Below are positions 1-8,436 of a stretch of 64,000 nucleotides of DNA, in pieces. This stretch comes from JBBATK01 sp046297095. Lineage in GTDB: Bacteria; Bacteroidota; Ignavibacteria; Kapaibacteriales; NICIL-2. The notes under the pieces were generated by a model, which was given only the letters and a program-made list of their open reading frames with translations, made no database searches and was not told where the DNA came from. The DNA is taken from assembly GCA_046297095.1 (NCBI GenBank), contig JBKCNS010000063.1, forward strand, positions 1 to 64,000. The letters are read 5' to 3'. The position numbers and the translations under genes are program-made. Position 1 is the first letter of the stretch, and the number at the start of each line of letters is the position of its first letter.

Positions 1-305
1 CACTATATCACGACTGCCCTGCGTTAAGCGCAGCCTTTAGCGTTACGGAGATTGTAAGCGTGGAGCACAGTGAATGGCCGGCAGAGCCGGTATCGAACGT
101 CGTGTATAATCGCCGCAATCAAGAATTGCTGATACGCGATACTCACCATGCCGGCAGGGTACAGTTGTTAAATCTGCTTGGCAACGTAGTTCGTGATATA
201 AATGCCGATGCAGCTGCTGTTCGTGTGGATGTATCAGACGTACCGCCGGGACTCTACCTTGTAGTTCGTAAAAACGCGGCGCCGGTGACAGTTCTTGTGC
301 ACTAA
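1..305 (+). CDS. C-terminal end of a T9SS-secreted protein (5' truncated)
   Basis: The reading frame is open from the left edge of the window, so only about the last 100 residues of a larger protein are present; the GTG at 60 is probably internal. The visible part resembles a type A T9SS sorting domain. A beta-rich stretch with VQLLNLLGNVV near the middle and DVPPGLYLVV near the end matches the usual 'G-x-Y-x-(L/V)' pattern, and the protein ends shortly after. Such domains direct export through the outer membrane by the type IX system and are then removed. The function of the missing upstream part cannot be judged. It converges with the minus-strand gene that follows. Confidence 0.75.
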   Translation, partial: LYHDCPALSAAFSVTEIVSVEHSEWPAEPVSNVVYNRRNQELLIRDTHHAGRVQLLNLLGNVVRDINADAAAVRVDVSDVPPGLYLVVRKNAAPVTVLVH

Positions 306-360
306 AATTCTATCGACACTGTCAACATGCGCAGATACGCAACGCACCTACGATGCTTCC

Positions 361-1863
361 CTATAAACGGATGCGCAGCAGAGCGGTGGAGAGCGAGATG
401 GTTGGATTTTTACCAAAGACAATTGTGAGAATATCACGCGTGGAGATTCCGAACTCCCAGCGATTATCCAGCAGCGAGAACTTAACGCCCGCAGGCATGT
501 TAAAGCCCATGCTGCCGCCAAAAGTAAATCCGGTTTGCACTTGCACCCAGGATGCTATGGTATGATTGGCGCCGAATGAGATAAGCGCGCTGGTCAGGTT
601 GGCCGGATCGAGAGTATTAATGGGCACGATGATATCCACTCCGGCATCACGCTCTAAACCGTAGCTGTAGGTCAAGCCGAATCGTATACGCGCGGGAAGC
701 GCAGTGGTGGTCTCGGATAATCCCGAGTACAAAAATGTTTTACCCGAGCCCTTGATGTTCTGCGCTTCGTTAAAGAAATTATAGGAATTAAATCCCGTGG
801 ACGACACGTAATTCAACGTATCATCGTTGGCCGAGTACACATTTCCCTTCCAGTAAATGGTACCTATATCCAGAACGCTCAGCCCTGCTTTCCATTTCTC
901 GAACATCTGCACCGTTACTCCCAAATCAAATCCGGTACCACGACCGACGGGAATAAGATCGGTGCCCTGAATCTTCGACGGCGTTGTGGATTTGCCGTAA
1001 TCGATATTGAAGGCCGGTGTGATTGCACTCGTTGCTACAAGTTTGTTGTCCTCGTCCACATATGCCGTCACAAGAGCAAAACCATAAATCGCTTTTACCG
1101 TAAAACCCGCATAAACACTAGTGTTCTGGCTGGAGAATATTCTTTTCCCGTAACCAAAACAAAACTCTCTCGTCCACGAAAAGCCAATGCGAGTGGAATC
1201 GAAAAGCTCGGAATACAAACGTGGCTTTCGCGCTATACCCACGGTATCCAAAGGCGCCCATGAGTACACCACACTGGAATCGAAGTAGGGTGTTTTCCGG
1301 CCAAGGAAGGCAAAATCCGCTGCGAAGGAATTAAGAATAAACTGTGCTGCAAAGCGTTCGCGTACGGCTACGGCAAATCCGCCATATCCATCAGTCTGAT
1401 AACTCGCCGCACCCAGAAGCACATCAGCATTCAAAAACACTCCGTTGCCGGAAAAGCGGCGAGCTGCCTGAGCTTTTTCGGACGCACTGAACGAGGTGCC
1501 ACCAAACGTGGACACTGCGGTTATAAGCGCTCCTGTAGGCATAGCATTTGAATGAATGGCGGCACCGGCCTCGCCAATCGACAACGCAAATCGCCGTGTT
1601 ACACGCTCCACACCTACACCCGCGGGCGATGATTCCACGAAGTAAAATGGCTCGAGCACAAAACCCAGATTTGCCGGGTTCACGCCAATGGATTGATAAT
1701 CGGTGACCAAAGTGGTGCCAAGAGCTGCCTGCCCCACGCGGCCATAGTCCGACACTTCCGTTTGTGCCACTGCTGTGCTACCACTCACCGTAAAACACAC
1801 ACACCAGGCGAAGATCCATTGCGCGTAGCGCAGCCCGCGGTAATCACGGGCATTGATTGCCAT
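361..1863 (-). CDS. DUF5723-like outer-membrane beta-barrel protein
   Basis: About 500 residues starting at the ATG at 1863. A GTG at 1902 overlapping the stop of the upstream gene would add 13 residues but gives a poorer signal peptide. The N-terminus has a hydrophobic core followed by an AVAQ-type cleavage site. After it comes a segment with GRVGQAALGTTLVTDYQSIG and then NPANLG, the pattern that opens the DUF5723/PorV-like outer-membrane families of Bacteroidota. The rest alternates Gly and aromatic residues, as expected for a transmembrane barrel, and ends in an amphipathic strand. Function in this family is not established; structural or T9SS-related roles are possible. It is last in a minus-strand group with the oxidoreductase and recombinase. 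Confidence 0.68.
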   Translation of the reverse strand: MAINARDYRGLRYAQWIFAWCVCFTVSGSTAVAQTEVSDYGRVGQAALGTTLVTDYQSIGVNPANLGFVLEPFYFVESSPAGVGVERVTRRFALSIGEAGAAIHSNAMPTGALITAVSTFGGTSFSASEKAQAARRFSGNGVFLNADVLLGAASYQTDGYGGFAVAVRERFAAQFILNSFAADFAFLGRKTPYFDSSVVYSWAPLDTVGIARKPRLYSELFDSTRIGFSWTREFCFGYGKRIFSSQNTSVYAGFTVKAIYGFALVTAYVDEDNKLVATSAITPAFNIDYGKSTTPSKIQGTDLIPVGRGTGFDLGVTVQMFEKWKAGLSVLDIGTIYWKGNVYSANDDTLNYVSSTGFNSYNFFNEAQNIKGSGKTFLYSGLSETTTALPARIRFGLTYSYGLERDAGVDIIVPINTLDPANLTSALISFGANHTIASWVQVQTGFTFGGSMGFNMPAGVKFSLLDNRWEFGISTRDILTIVFGKNPTISLSTALLRIRL

Positions 1864-1901
1864 TGCATATACACCGCATGCTATGGAGAGTACACTACGC
1901 A

Positions 1902-2897
1902 CTACCGCCTACCTCTTATCTGTTCTTCGAGCTGCGATGCAATTCGCAAAGCGGCCAGCGCATCGCTTCCACTAACCGTAACCGGTACGGCATCAAGAAT
2001 GGATTCCACGAATGCGGCCTGCTCATCGGCAATTGCATTGCGCTGTTCCACTGCCGGCTGCTCGAACATAATTGTTGTTTTCTCCGGTGCATGATCGATA
2101 TCACCCAGCATGGATGCCGGCAGCAGCGTGCCATTGGCAGGAATGTCGGACTCATCGTCGCCGAACATGCGGAATACATCCAAGGCGGGCTTCGCAAAAT
2201 CTACGGACAAGTACATACCCTTTTGGAAAATGCGCATCTTTCGCATGGGCGATGCCGACAGTCTGGATGCTGTAAGGTTTGCCACGGCACCATTTTGAAA
2301 ATCGATTCTGGCGTGTACCAGATCTACGGTTTCCGTGAGCACCGACACGCCATCGGCTATTACACGCACCACCGGAGATTTCACTAGCGATAGCACGATG
2401 TCGATGTCGTGAATCATTAAATCGTGAATCACGCTTACGTCGGTTGCACGCGGGCGAAACTGACTTAAGCGATGCGCCTCGATAAATCGTGGCTCTAAGC
2501 CGAATTTCAGTGCGGCTCGAAGCGCAGGATTAAAGCGCTCTACATGCCCCACCTGTATGCACACTCCCTTTGCGGAAGCCGCTGCCAATAAACGCTCGGC
2601 AGACTCCACCGAATGCGTTATAGGTTTCTCGATTAAGCAGTGCTTACCCGCCTCGATGCACTCCATGGCCACTTGCTCGTGGTAGATGGTGGGAACCGCA
2701 ATGGTAACGGCGTCGCATTCCGCAATGCACGACTGCACATCGTTAAAGCAGGCCACTCCAAGCTCCGCTGCTTTTGCTTCGGCTTTAGCCCTATCTGCGT
2801 CGAAGATTCCTGCAAGTACGGCGCGTGGCTGCGATGCCCACAAACGCGCATGGATACTGCCCAAGTGACCCACTCCCAACACACCGATTTTAAGCAT
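1902..2897 (-). CDS. Gfo/Idh/MocA-family NAD(P)-dependent oxidoreductase
   Basis: 331 residues, the normal length of the family. The Rossmann fold opens with GVLGVGHLGSIHA (GxGxxG). EKPI near residue 91 is the conserved dinucleotide/substrate-site motif, followed by VGHVERFNPA and a HDLMIHDIDI segment that carries the catalytic-site His/Asp. The last two motifs are typical of the subgroup that includes GnnA-like UDP-GlcNAc 3-dehydrogenases, which supply amino-sugar precursors for lipid A. That would be a reasonable role, but no lpx gene or GnnB-like aminotransferase is visible nearby, so substrate assignment is inference. It ends one base into the possible GTG start of the downstream outer-membrane protein gene, suggesting co-transcription. 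Confidence 0.85.
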   Translation of the reverse strand: MLKIGVLGVGHLGSIHARLWASQPRAVLAGIFDADRAKAEAKAAELGVACFNDVQSCIAECDAVTIAVPTIYHEQVAMECIEAGKHCLIEKPITHSVESAERLLAAASAKGVCIQVGHVERFNPALRAALKFGLEPRFIEAHRLSQFRPRATDVSVIHDLMIHDIDIVLSLVKSPVVRVIADGVSVLTETVDLVHARIDFQNGAVANLTASRLSASPMRKMRIFQKGMYLSVDFAKPALDVFRMFGDDESDIPANGTLLPASMLGDIDHAPEKTTIMFEQPAVEQRNAIADEQAAFVESILDAVPVTVSGSDALAALRIASQLEEQIRGRR

Positions 2898-3002
2898 AGT
2901 AAACAGTATTTAGAGAACAAATTTTTGAGTACCAAACCTGCAGTGAAGATGTCCGAGATTTTCACCTGACACACAACAACAAACACCGCAACCGCGCCAC
3001 GG

Positions 3003-3923
3003 TTACTGCTCGGCCCGTGGGTGTGCTTGGGCGTATGCTGCCTTTAAGCGCTCCACGGAAACGTGCGTGTACACTTGCGTAGTGCTGAGCGAGGCGTGCC
3101 CCAGCATATCGCTTACCGCCTGCAGATCAGCGCCGTTGTCGATAAGGTGCGTTGCAAACGAGTGCCGCAGTACGTGCGGCGATTTTTTTCTGGACTCGGT
3201 TATTCCCTGCATGGCTTTGTTGATGATGCGCCAAGCCTGCGAGGCTCCGAGGGGTGTTCCTTTAGCCGTGAGAAACAATGCCTGCTCAGTGGAAGCAGCG
3301 CCAAACTCCGCACGCACCAAGCTATACGCGCGCAGAGCTTCAAGGCTTTTAGCGCCCAAAGGAACAATGCGTTGCTTGCCGCCTTTACCGGTTATTCGCA
3401 AAGTGTTCGATCGCACATCTACGGAATGCACATTCAAGCTTAGCGCCTCGCTGATACGAAGCCCGCTGCCGTAGAGCAGCTCCGCCAGCGCGGCATCGCG
3501 AGCACCTGTTGCTGTGCCTGTATCGAAGCGCTCCATCATGTGAGTTATTTCCGTGGCCTGCAAAAACGATGGGAGCTTCTTCTCCATCTTCGGTACTACT
3601 ATCAGCGACACCGGGTTGTTCTGCACATATCCACGGCGAAGCGAAAACAAAAAGAACGAGCGCAATGCACTCACATGCAATCGAATAGTACGATTGCTCA
3701 AACCGCGATCGTGCAGCCATCCTAAAAACGGCCGCACATCGTTTGCGCCAAGCTCATTGAGAATAGTTTCTTCACCCTCGCCTTCACCATCCTTGAGAAA
3801 CTCTGCAAACAGGCTCAGGGTGTGACGGTAACGGTCGGCGGTATGGGCCGAGTACCCTTTCTCCGTTGTGCAATAGACAAGGAAGAGTTGAACGGCCGAA
3901 CGCAATGAATGCATCAAAGACAC
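3003..3923 (-). CDS. Tyrosine recombinase, XerC/XerD type
   Basis: 306 residues, typical for XerC/D. The N-terminal SAM-like DNA-binding domain (about residues 5-100) precedes the catalytic domain. The full catalytic set is present: Arg156 (GSGLRISE), Lys180 (TGKGGKQR), His250 and Arg253 (HVLRHSFATH), His276 (LGHASLSTTQ) and nucleophile Tyr285. It probably resolves chromosome dimers at dif together with a second Xer protein; no second xer gene or dif site is seen here. Length and lack of accessory domains argue against a phage integrase, and no att sites or mobile genes flank it. It could equally be named xerC or xerD, so no symbol is given. A gap of about 105 bases separates it from the oxidoreductase downstream. 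Confidence 0.9.
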   Translation of the reverse strand: MSLMHSLRSAVQLFLVYCTTEKGYSAHTADRYRHTLSLFAEFLKDGEGEGEETILNELGANDVRPFLGWLHDRGLSNRTIRLHVSALRSFFLFSLRRGYVQNNPVSLIVVPKMEKKLPSFLQATEITHMMERFDTGTATGARDAALAELLYGSGLRISEALSLNVHSVDVRSNTLRITGKGGKQRIVPLGAKSLEALRAYSLVRAEFGAASTEQALFLTAKGTPLGASQAWRIINKAMQGITESRKKSPHVLRHSFATHLIDNGADLQAVSDMLGHASLSTTQVYTHVSVERLKAAYAQAHPRAEQ

Positions 3924-4048
3924 CGTGGTTGTGAAGGAAGAGATTTGCTGCTTTGTGAAAATACGATATCCGCATCAGTCGCTCAACGGTCGGTTGGCGA
4001 AATGCCGTATTTTGCGGCATCAATTTGCACCGGCAAAATGATGCTAAA

Positions 4049-4108
4049 ACCGAGTCTGATACCAAGTTTGATACCAAGTTCGACACCGAGCCAAACCCTG
4101 AGTTTGGC
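4049..4108. repeat. Five imperfect 12-bp tandem units in an intergenic gap
   Basis: Five consecutive 12-base units start at 4049, 4061, 4073, 4085 and 4097. They follow the pattern ACC(G/A)AGTyTGAT with substitutions that increase towards the last unit. They lie in the 276-base gap between the divergent recombinase and aldehyde dehydrogenase genes. No protein-like ORF runs through them. The remainder of the gap shows no other structure I can support. Confidence 0.8.
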
Positions 4109-4199
4109 GTCAGGTTAATGCTGGGTTGAGCGCCTGCGCTAGTTACGATGCGCTTTCGGCAAGACCGGCACGGCGCGGTAAAGCACATTGCCTTCTTCC

Positions 4200-5648
4200 A
4201 TGGAACACATACTCAACTACATCAATGGCACCATGTGCCCCGCTGTGAGCGGCTCGTGGCTCGATTGCTACGAACCCGCTACCGCACAGGTATATGCGCA
4301 CATTGCTGCAAGCGATGCACGAGATGTAGAAAATGCTGCAGCTGCGGCGCTACAGGCGTATCCGTCGTGGTCCGCTACTACTGCCGCCGAACGCTCAAAG
4401 ATTCTCATGCGCGTGGCGGATATCATTGAATCTCGCGCCGAGGAGTTTGCTCAGGCGGAATCCAGAGATCAGGGCAAGCCGGTGTGGTTGTGCCGTGTAA
4501 TGGACATACCCCGTGCTGTTTCCAACTTCCGATTTTTTGCCACCGAGATTTTGCATAGCTCAACCAAAGCACACTCGGGCATGGGTGAAGGACTGAACTA
4601 TACTCTGCGTAAGCCCTTCGGTCCGGTTGGATGTATATCGCCGTGGAATCTTCCTCTGTATTTGTTTACCTGGAAAGTGGCACCGGCCCTTGCGGCGGGC
4701 ACCACTGTGGTGGCAAAGCCATCGGAAGTGACACCATACACCGCCATGCTGCTTGCTCATGTATGTATAGAAGCAGGCCTGCCTGCAGGTGTGCTGAATA
4801 TCGTGCACGGCACCGGCGATGCAACGGGCTCGGCTATTGTTGAGCATCCGGCAATCAAAGCCATATCCTTTACAGGCAGCACGCGAGTGGGTCAGTACAT
4901 TGCTCAGGCTGCGGGTGCGATGTTGAAGAAAGTTTCGCTGGAGTTGGGTGGAAAGAATGCCACGGTGGTGTTTGCGGATGCGAATTTTCATCGCGCAGCG
5001 GAGCAAGCGGTGCGGGCGGCTTTCCTGAACCAAGGCGAGATATGCCTGTGCGGCAGCCGCGTGTTTGTTGAGCGCAGTATGTACGAATCGTTCCGTGACG
5101 CATTCGTGGAACACACCTTGAAGCTAACGGTTGGCGATCCAACTGATGATCGCTCACGCTGCGGCGCGCTGGCAAGCCAGAGCCATATGGAGAAGGTGCT
5201 TGGGTACATCGAACTTGCCAAGAGCGAGGGCGGAAGCGTGCTCTGCGGCGGCACCAGGGTGCAGCCGGGCGGCCGTTGTGCCAATGGCTGGTTTGTGGCA
5301 CCCACGGTGATCGAGGGTCTTGCTGCCTCCTGCCGTACTAACACCGAAGAGATCTTCGGCCCGGTAGTTACGCTCATTCCCTTTGATACCGAAGAGGAAG
5401 TATTGGCCATGGTAAACGGAACCTCGTACGGACTTTCTGCTTCCATATGGACAGAGAATCTTCACAGAGCACATAGAGTAGCGGAACGAATTGATACCGG
5501 TATTGTTTGGATTAACTGCTGGCTGGTGCGCGATCTACGCACGCCATTCGGCGGAGTTAAGCAAAGCGGCATTGGCCGCGAGGGTGGCGAGGAATCTCTG
5601 CGTTTCTTTACGGAAGCAAAGAACATTTGTTTACGTATCGACGACTAG
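4200..5648 (+). CDS. Aldehyde dehydrogenase, 2-aminomuconate-6-semialdehyde dehydrogenase type (ALDH8-like)
   Basis: 482 residues from the ATG at 4200; a TTG at 4188 is less likely. It has the conserved Asn150 (SPWN), general base Glu248 (SLELGGKN) and nucleophile Cys282 in NQGEICLCGSR. That last motif, and the C-terminal WINCWLVRDLRTPFGG and GIGREGG segments, are characteristic of the ALDH8/2-hydroxymuconate- and 2-aminomuconate-semialdehyde dehydrogenase branch rather than of betaine or succinate-semialdehyde enzymes. These enzymes oxidise the ring-cleavage product of 3-hydroxyanthranilate in the kynurenine route of tryptophan breakdown. The nearby RidA-like gene at 7929 is of the deaminase type for the next step, which supports the assignment. 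The earlier pathway genes are not in the window. Confidence 0.83.
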   Translation: MEHILNYINGTMCPAVSGSWLDCYEPATAQVYAHIAASDARDVENAAAAALQAYPSWSATTAAERSKILMRVADIIESRAEEFAQAESRDQGKPVWLCRVMDIPRAVSNFRFFATEILHSSTKAHSGMGEGLNYTLRKPFGPVGCISPWNLPLYLFTWKVAPALAAGTTVVAKPSEVTPYTAMLLAHVCIEAGLPAGVLNIVHGTGDATGSAIVEHPAIKAISFTGSTRVGQYIAQAAGAMLKKVSLELGGKNATVVFADANFHRAAEQAVRAAFLNQGEICLCGSRVFVERSMYESFRDAFVEHTLKLTVGDPTDDRSRCGALASQSHMEKVLGYIELAKSEGGSVLCGGTRVQPGGRCANGWFVAPTVIEGLAASCRTNTEEIFGPVVTLIPFDTEEEVLAMVNGTSYGLSASIWTENLHRAHRVAERIDTGIVWINCWLVRDLRTPFGGVKQSGIGREGGEESLRFFTEAKNICLRIDD

Positions 5649-5720
5649 TCGTGCTGCCACTGTATTTGCGGTGTGCACGGCATTGTCGTATCATACAAGC
5701 AGATGAATAAGCAACTTTTG

Positions 5721-5768
5721 GATAACCAAACTGAATGGTAATCCAATTGATGGCTAACCAAATTGAAG
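5721..5768. repeat. Three imperfect ~16-bp tandem units before a secreted-protein gene
   Basis: Units at 5721-5737, 5738-5752 and 5753-5768 share the core TAAyCCAAnTTGAwG with small length differences. They sit just upstream of the likely ATG at 5792. Three in-frame or near-frame start-like codons fall inside them, which makes the exact start of the downstream gene ambiguous. Confidence 0.65.
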
Positions 5769-5791
5769 TTTTTCACACGAGCATCACGCAT

Positions 5792-7894
5792 ATGCAAACT
5801 ATAGGTAGAATTTTCCTTTGTCTTCTGTGTATTGGCGCAGCTGCACTTGATGTACGCGCACAAGCTGTAACCAAGATTGCGCAGATAGATGGCGGTGCAG
5901 TATCGTCGCTGTGCTCGAACAAGTTTGGCGACTTGTATTGTTCAGCGCTGAATCAGGTATACCGTTCCATCGATCAAGGCCAGTCCTGGCAAAAGCAAAA
6001 AAGTCCCGTGGATTCTTTGATCAATATTCAGCTGGTAGCACCCAACGATCAGAACTCTCTTACGGCATTGTTTGCGGTGGCAGGCGGACGCGTATGGAAA
6101 TCCACGGACGACGGCCAGCGTTGGAGTTCGGCTCCGGCTCTGGATGCGTATGTGGATGCGAACTCCTTGCAAAATCTCTTCTCTAATCGATACGGTTGGC
6201 TCATGGCCGCGGTGCGAACATCAGGATCAGTGATGCTGCTGCGCTCGCGCGATAATGGTATCAGCTTCGATACCGCTTGCACTCTGCCTGCGGCAGTAAG
6301 TTCCGTGGTGCAGGCTCCGGATTCCACGCTGTATGTATCGGCAGATCGCTGTTATCGTGTTGATGTTTCGGGCACGGCAACTCCCATAGGTTCTATGCGT
6401 GTGGTGGCCACGTATCAGGAATTTTTTAATGCGCCAATCGCTGTTTGGGCTATAGACAACAACACACCCTTCAGATCGGTAAATCGAGGCGCTGAATGGA
6501 AAAATTTGGCTATCGATCCAAAGGACACCGGCACATTGTTCGAGATTGTTATTGATCGTGAAGCAAATGCGTATGCATTTACGCGCACGTCAGACAGCAC
6601 GAGTATTTACCGGCTTACTAACGGCAGCACCTCGTGGACTAAAGTTCGCACCATTGGCAAGGTACTCAAAGAGGTCTTGGCGAATATCAACGGTACCTTT
6701 GTTGCTTCCACCGACAACGGCATCTACTCATCCGAAGACAACGGCAGTTCGTGGACGCGCACATCGCGTGGCATCAGTACTTATCCGCTGTCCTGTGCGG
6801 TGCAATCGGAGAATGTTGTGTGCGTGAGCGGCTTCGACGGCGTGCTCTCGCAGACAAATACCGGCGGATTCTCGTGGTCTACAGCTAACGTTCCCCAATC
6901 GAGACAACCGTTGGTAATAAACGAGCTTGTCCGCACATCGGGCGGAAAGATTGTTGCCGCGACATCGGACGGTATCTGGACTTCTTCCGATTTGGGTTTG
7001 AATTACATCGCAGCATTGCTCTCGAATGCCACAGTACAACCTGTGCATTCAGTAACGGAGGTGGCACCGGGCGTACTTTATGCTACTGCTCAGAACGGTC
7101 TGCTCCGATCGAACGACGACGGTGTGAACTGGTTTGTTGTCGACACCACATCCTTTTCCGGTGCATCGTTGGCATCGGCATCTAAAGGGTCGTTTGTGGT
7201 GTCCACCGAACGCGGCGTGTTTTCCGGCGATACATCCTCGCGTGTTTTGACGCTTATCTCTGTGGAGCTGTCTTTGGGCCGCACTGCAATAAACAAGAAC
7301 GGAACCGTGTATACGGCCGGATATGGAATTGGTATACCGGGCACCTACCCGGTGGTGGTGAACAGAAAGAAACCTTCTATGCCCGCCGAGAGTATTATCA
7401 TCCCAAGCACCAAAGCGAGTTCTCTGATACCGGTATGGGTTGCAACGGGCACGTTGGGTGAAGCGTACGTAAATACAGATGCCGGTTTGTATCGGTTAAA
7501 CGAGAACAGCACTACACCCGAGCGCATCGACATTCCCGGAGAGATATGCACCTACGTGCATTCCTCGGGAGCAGGCACAGTGATACTGGCCACGGTGTAC
7601 GGAGGAGTGTATACACTGGATGTTTCCAGTTCTGTTGAAGACACATTCGGCAACGCGCCTTCTGCAGTATGGCCACAGCCTGCTAATGAGTTTGTTTCCT
7701 TGCATGCATCCGGCGTTGTAGAAACGTGGAGCATAATGGACATTCACGGTCGCGTGTGTGATTCAGGAGTTTTGAACTCTGACGGCTGTGAAGTGCGTGT
7801 GTCCACACAACAATTGGCCAACGGCGTGTACGCGTGTGTTGCCCGGCTTCAAAGCGGCGCGCATGTGCGAGTGCCCTTTGTTGTATCTCACTAA
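5792..7894 (+). CDS. T9SS-secreted beta-propeller (sialidase/BNR-like repeat) protein
   Basis: About 700 residues from the ATG at 5792, chosen because it directly opens a signal peptide (MQTIGRIFLCLLCIGAAALD...RAQ). An ATG/GTG further upstream would put 19 extra residues before it. The body holds repeated 'S-x-D-x-G-x-x-W' Asp-box-like units (for example SIDQGQSW, STDDGQRWS, SSEDNGSSWTR, SNDDGVNW), as in BNR/sialidase and photosystem-assembly-like propellers. The last ~80 residues (from VWPQPANEF to LANGVYACVA) form a type A T9SS sorting domain. It is therefore predicted to be exported and surface-anchored or released. No catalytic residues can be named; many such propellers are binding proteins. 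It interrupts the aldehyde dehydrogenase/deaminase pair. Confidence 0.78.
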   Translation: MQTIGRIFLCLLCIGAAALDVRAQAVTKIAQIDGGAVSSLCSNKFGDLYCSALNQVYRSIDQGQSWQKQKSPVDSLINIQLVAPNDQNSLTALFAVAGGRVWKSTDDGQRWSSAPALDAYVDANSLQNLFSNRYGWLMAAVRTSGSVMLLRSRDNGISFDTACTLPAAVSSVVQAPDSTLYVSADRCYRVDVSGTATPIGSMRVVATYQEFFNAPIAVWAIDNNTPFRSVNRGAEWKNLAIDPKDTGTLFEIVIDREANAYAFTRTSDSTSIYRLTNGSTSWTKVRTIGKVLKEVLANINGTFVASTDNGIYSSEDNGSSWTRTSRGISTYPLSCAVQSENVVCVSGFDGVLSQTNTGGFSWSTANVPQSRQPLVINELVRTSGGKIVAATSDGIWTSSDLGLNYIAALLSNATVQPVHSVTEVAPGVLYATAQNGLLRSNDDGVNWFVVDTTSFSGASLASASKGSFVVSTERGVFSGDTSSRVLTLISVELSLGRTAINKNGTVYTAGYGIGIPGTYPVVVNRKKPSMPAESIIIPSTKASSLIPVWVATGTLGEAYVNTDAGLYRLNENSTTPERIDIPGEICTYVHSSGAGTVILATVYGGVYTLDVSSSVEDTFGNAPSAVWPQPANEFVSLHASGVVETWSIMDIHGRVCDSGVLNSDGCEVRVSTQQLANGVYACVARLQSGAHVRVPFVVSH

Positions 7895-7908
7895 TTGTAT
7901 CTCACTAA
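7881..7908. repeat. Perfect 14-bp direct duplication spanning a stop codon
   Basis: The sequence TTGTATCTCACTAA occurs twice back to back at 7881-7894 and 7895-7908. The first copy encodes the last residues and the TAA stop of the propeller protein. The second copy is untranslated and lies just before the RidA-like gene. Confidence 0.9.
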
Positions 7909-7928
7909 TCTTGAACAATCAACTACAC

Positions 7929-8354
7929 ATGGATCACCGGATCATCAATTCGTCCAGAGCACCCGAACCTGTGGGAGCATATCCTCATGCCCGCCGAATT
8001 GGCAATATGATTTTTCTCTCGGGCGTGGGCCCGCGCAAACGCGGACAAAGGAGTATTCCCGGAGTGACCATTGCCGACGATGGCTCGGTAGCTGAGTATG
8101 ATGTGCATGTGCAAACCTTATCGGTTTTCGAGAACATCAGATTTATTCTGGAAGATGCCGGAGCACGCTGGGAAGATATCGTGGACGTGCAGGTGTATCT
8201 GACCAACATGAAGAAAGACTTCCCGGTGTTCAATGCACTGTACGCCGAGCACTTTAGCCATGTGCAGGCTACCAGAACAACTATTGAAGTGGGATCTCTA
8301 CCCACTCCAATTGCGGTAGAGCTGAAGGTAGTGGCTATAGTAGCATCGGTGTGA
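7929..8354 (+). CDS. RidA-fold protein, 2-aminomuconate deaminase-like
   Basis: 141 residues from the ATG at 7929. The sequence carries the YjgF/YER057c/UK114 fold: GAYPHARRIGNMIFLSGVGP at the start, NIRFILEDAGARWEDIVDVQ in the middle, and RTTIEVGSLPTPIAVELK at the end, with the Arg that binds the substrate carboxylate in the final block. The longer form with GPRKRG...IPGV after the first strand is the type found with kynurenine-pathway genes and annotated as 2-aminomuconate deaminase, not the general housekeeping RidA. This agrees with the aldehyde dehydrogenase at 4200, which would make its substrate. A generic enamine/imine deaminase role remains possible. Confidence 0.75.
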   Translation: MDHRIINSSRAPEPVGAYPHARRIGNMIFLSGVGPRKRGQRSIPGVTIADDGSVAEYDVHVQTLSVFENIRFILEDAGARWEDIVDVQVYLTNMKKDFPVFNALYAEHFSHVQATRTTIEVGSLPTPIAVELKVVAIVASV

Positions 8355-8436
8355 ATGGTATTATCATTACTCCCTATGCTACCAATGTTCGTGCCTCTTC
8401 CGTTTCAGCTTTGCAGTACCGCCTAAACCTTGATAA

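Noticed and set aside
3003..4108. Integrated mobile element next to the tyrosine recombinase
   Set aside because: The protein has XerC/D length and motifs; no attachment-site repeats, tRNA, or phage/transposon genes flank it, and the 12-bp units are simple tandem repeats.
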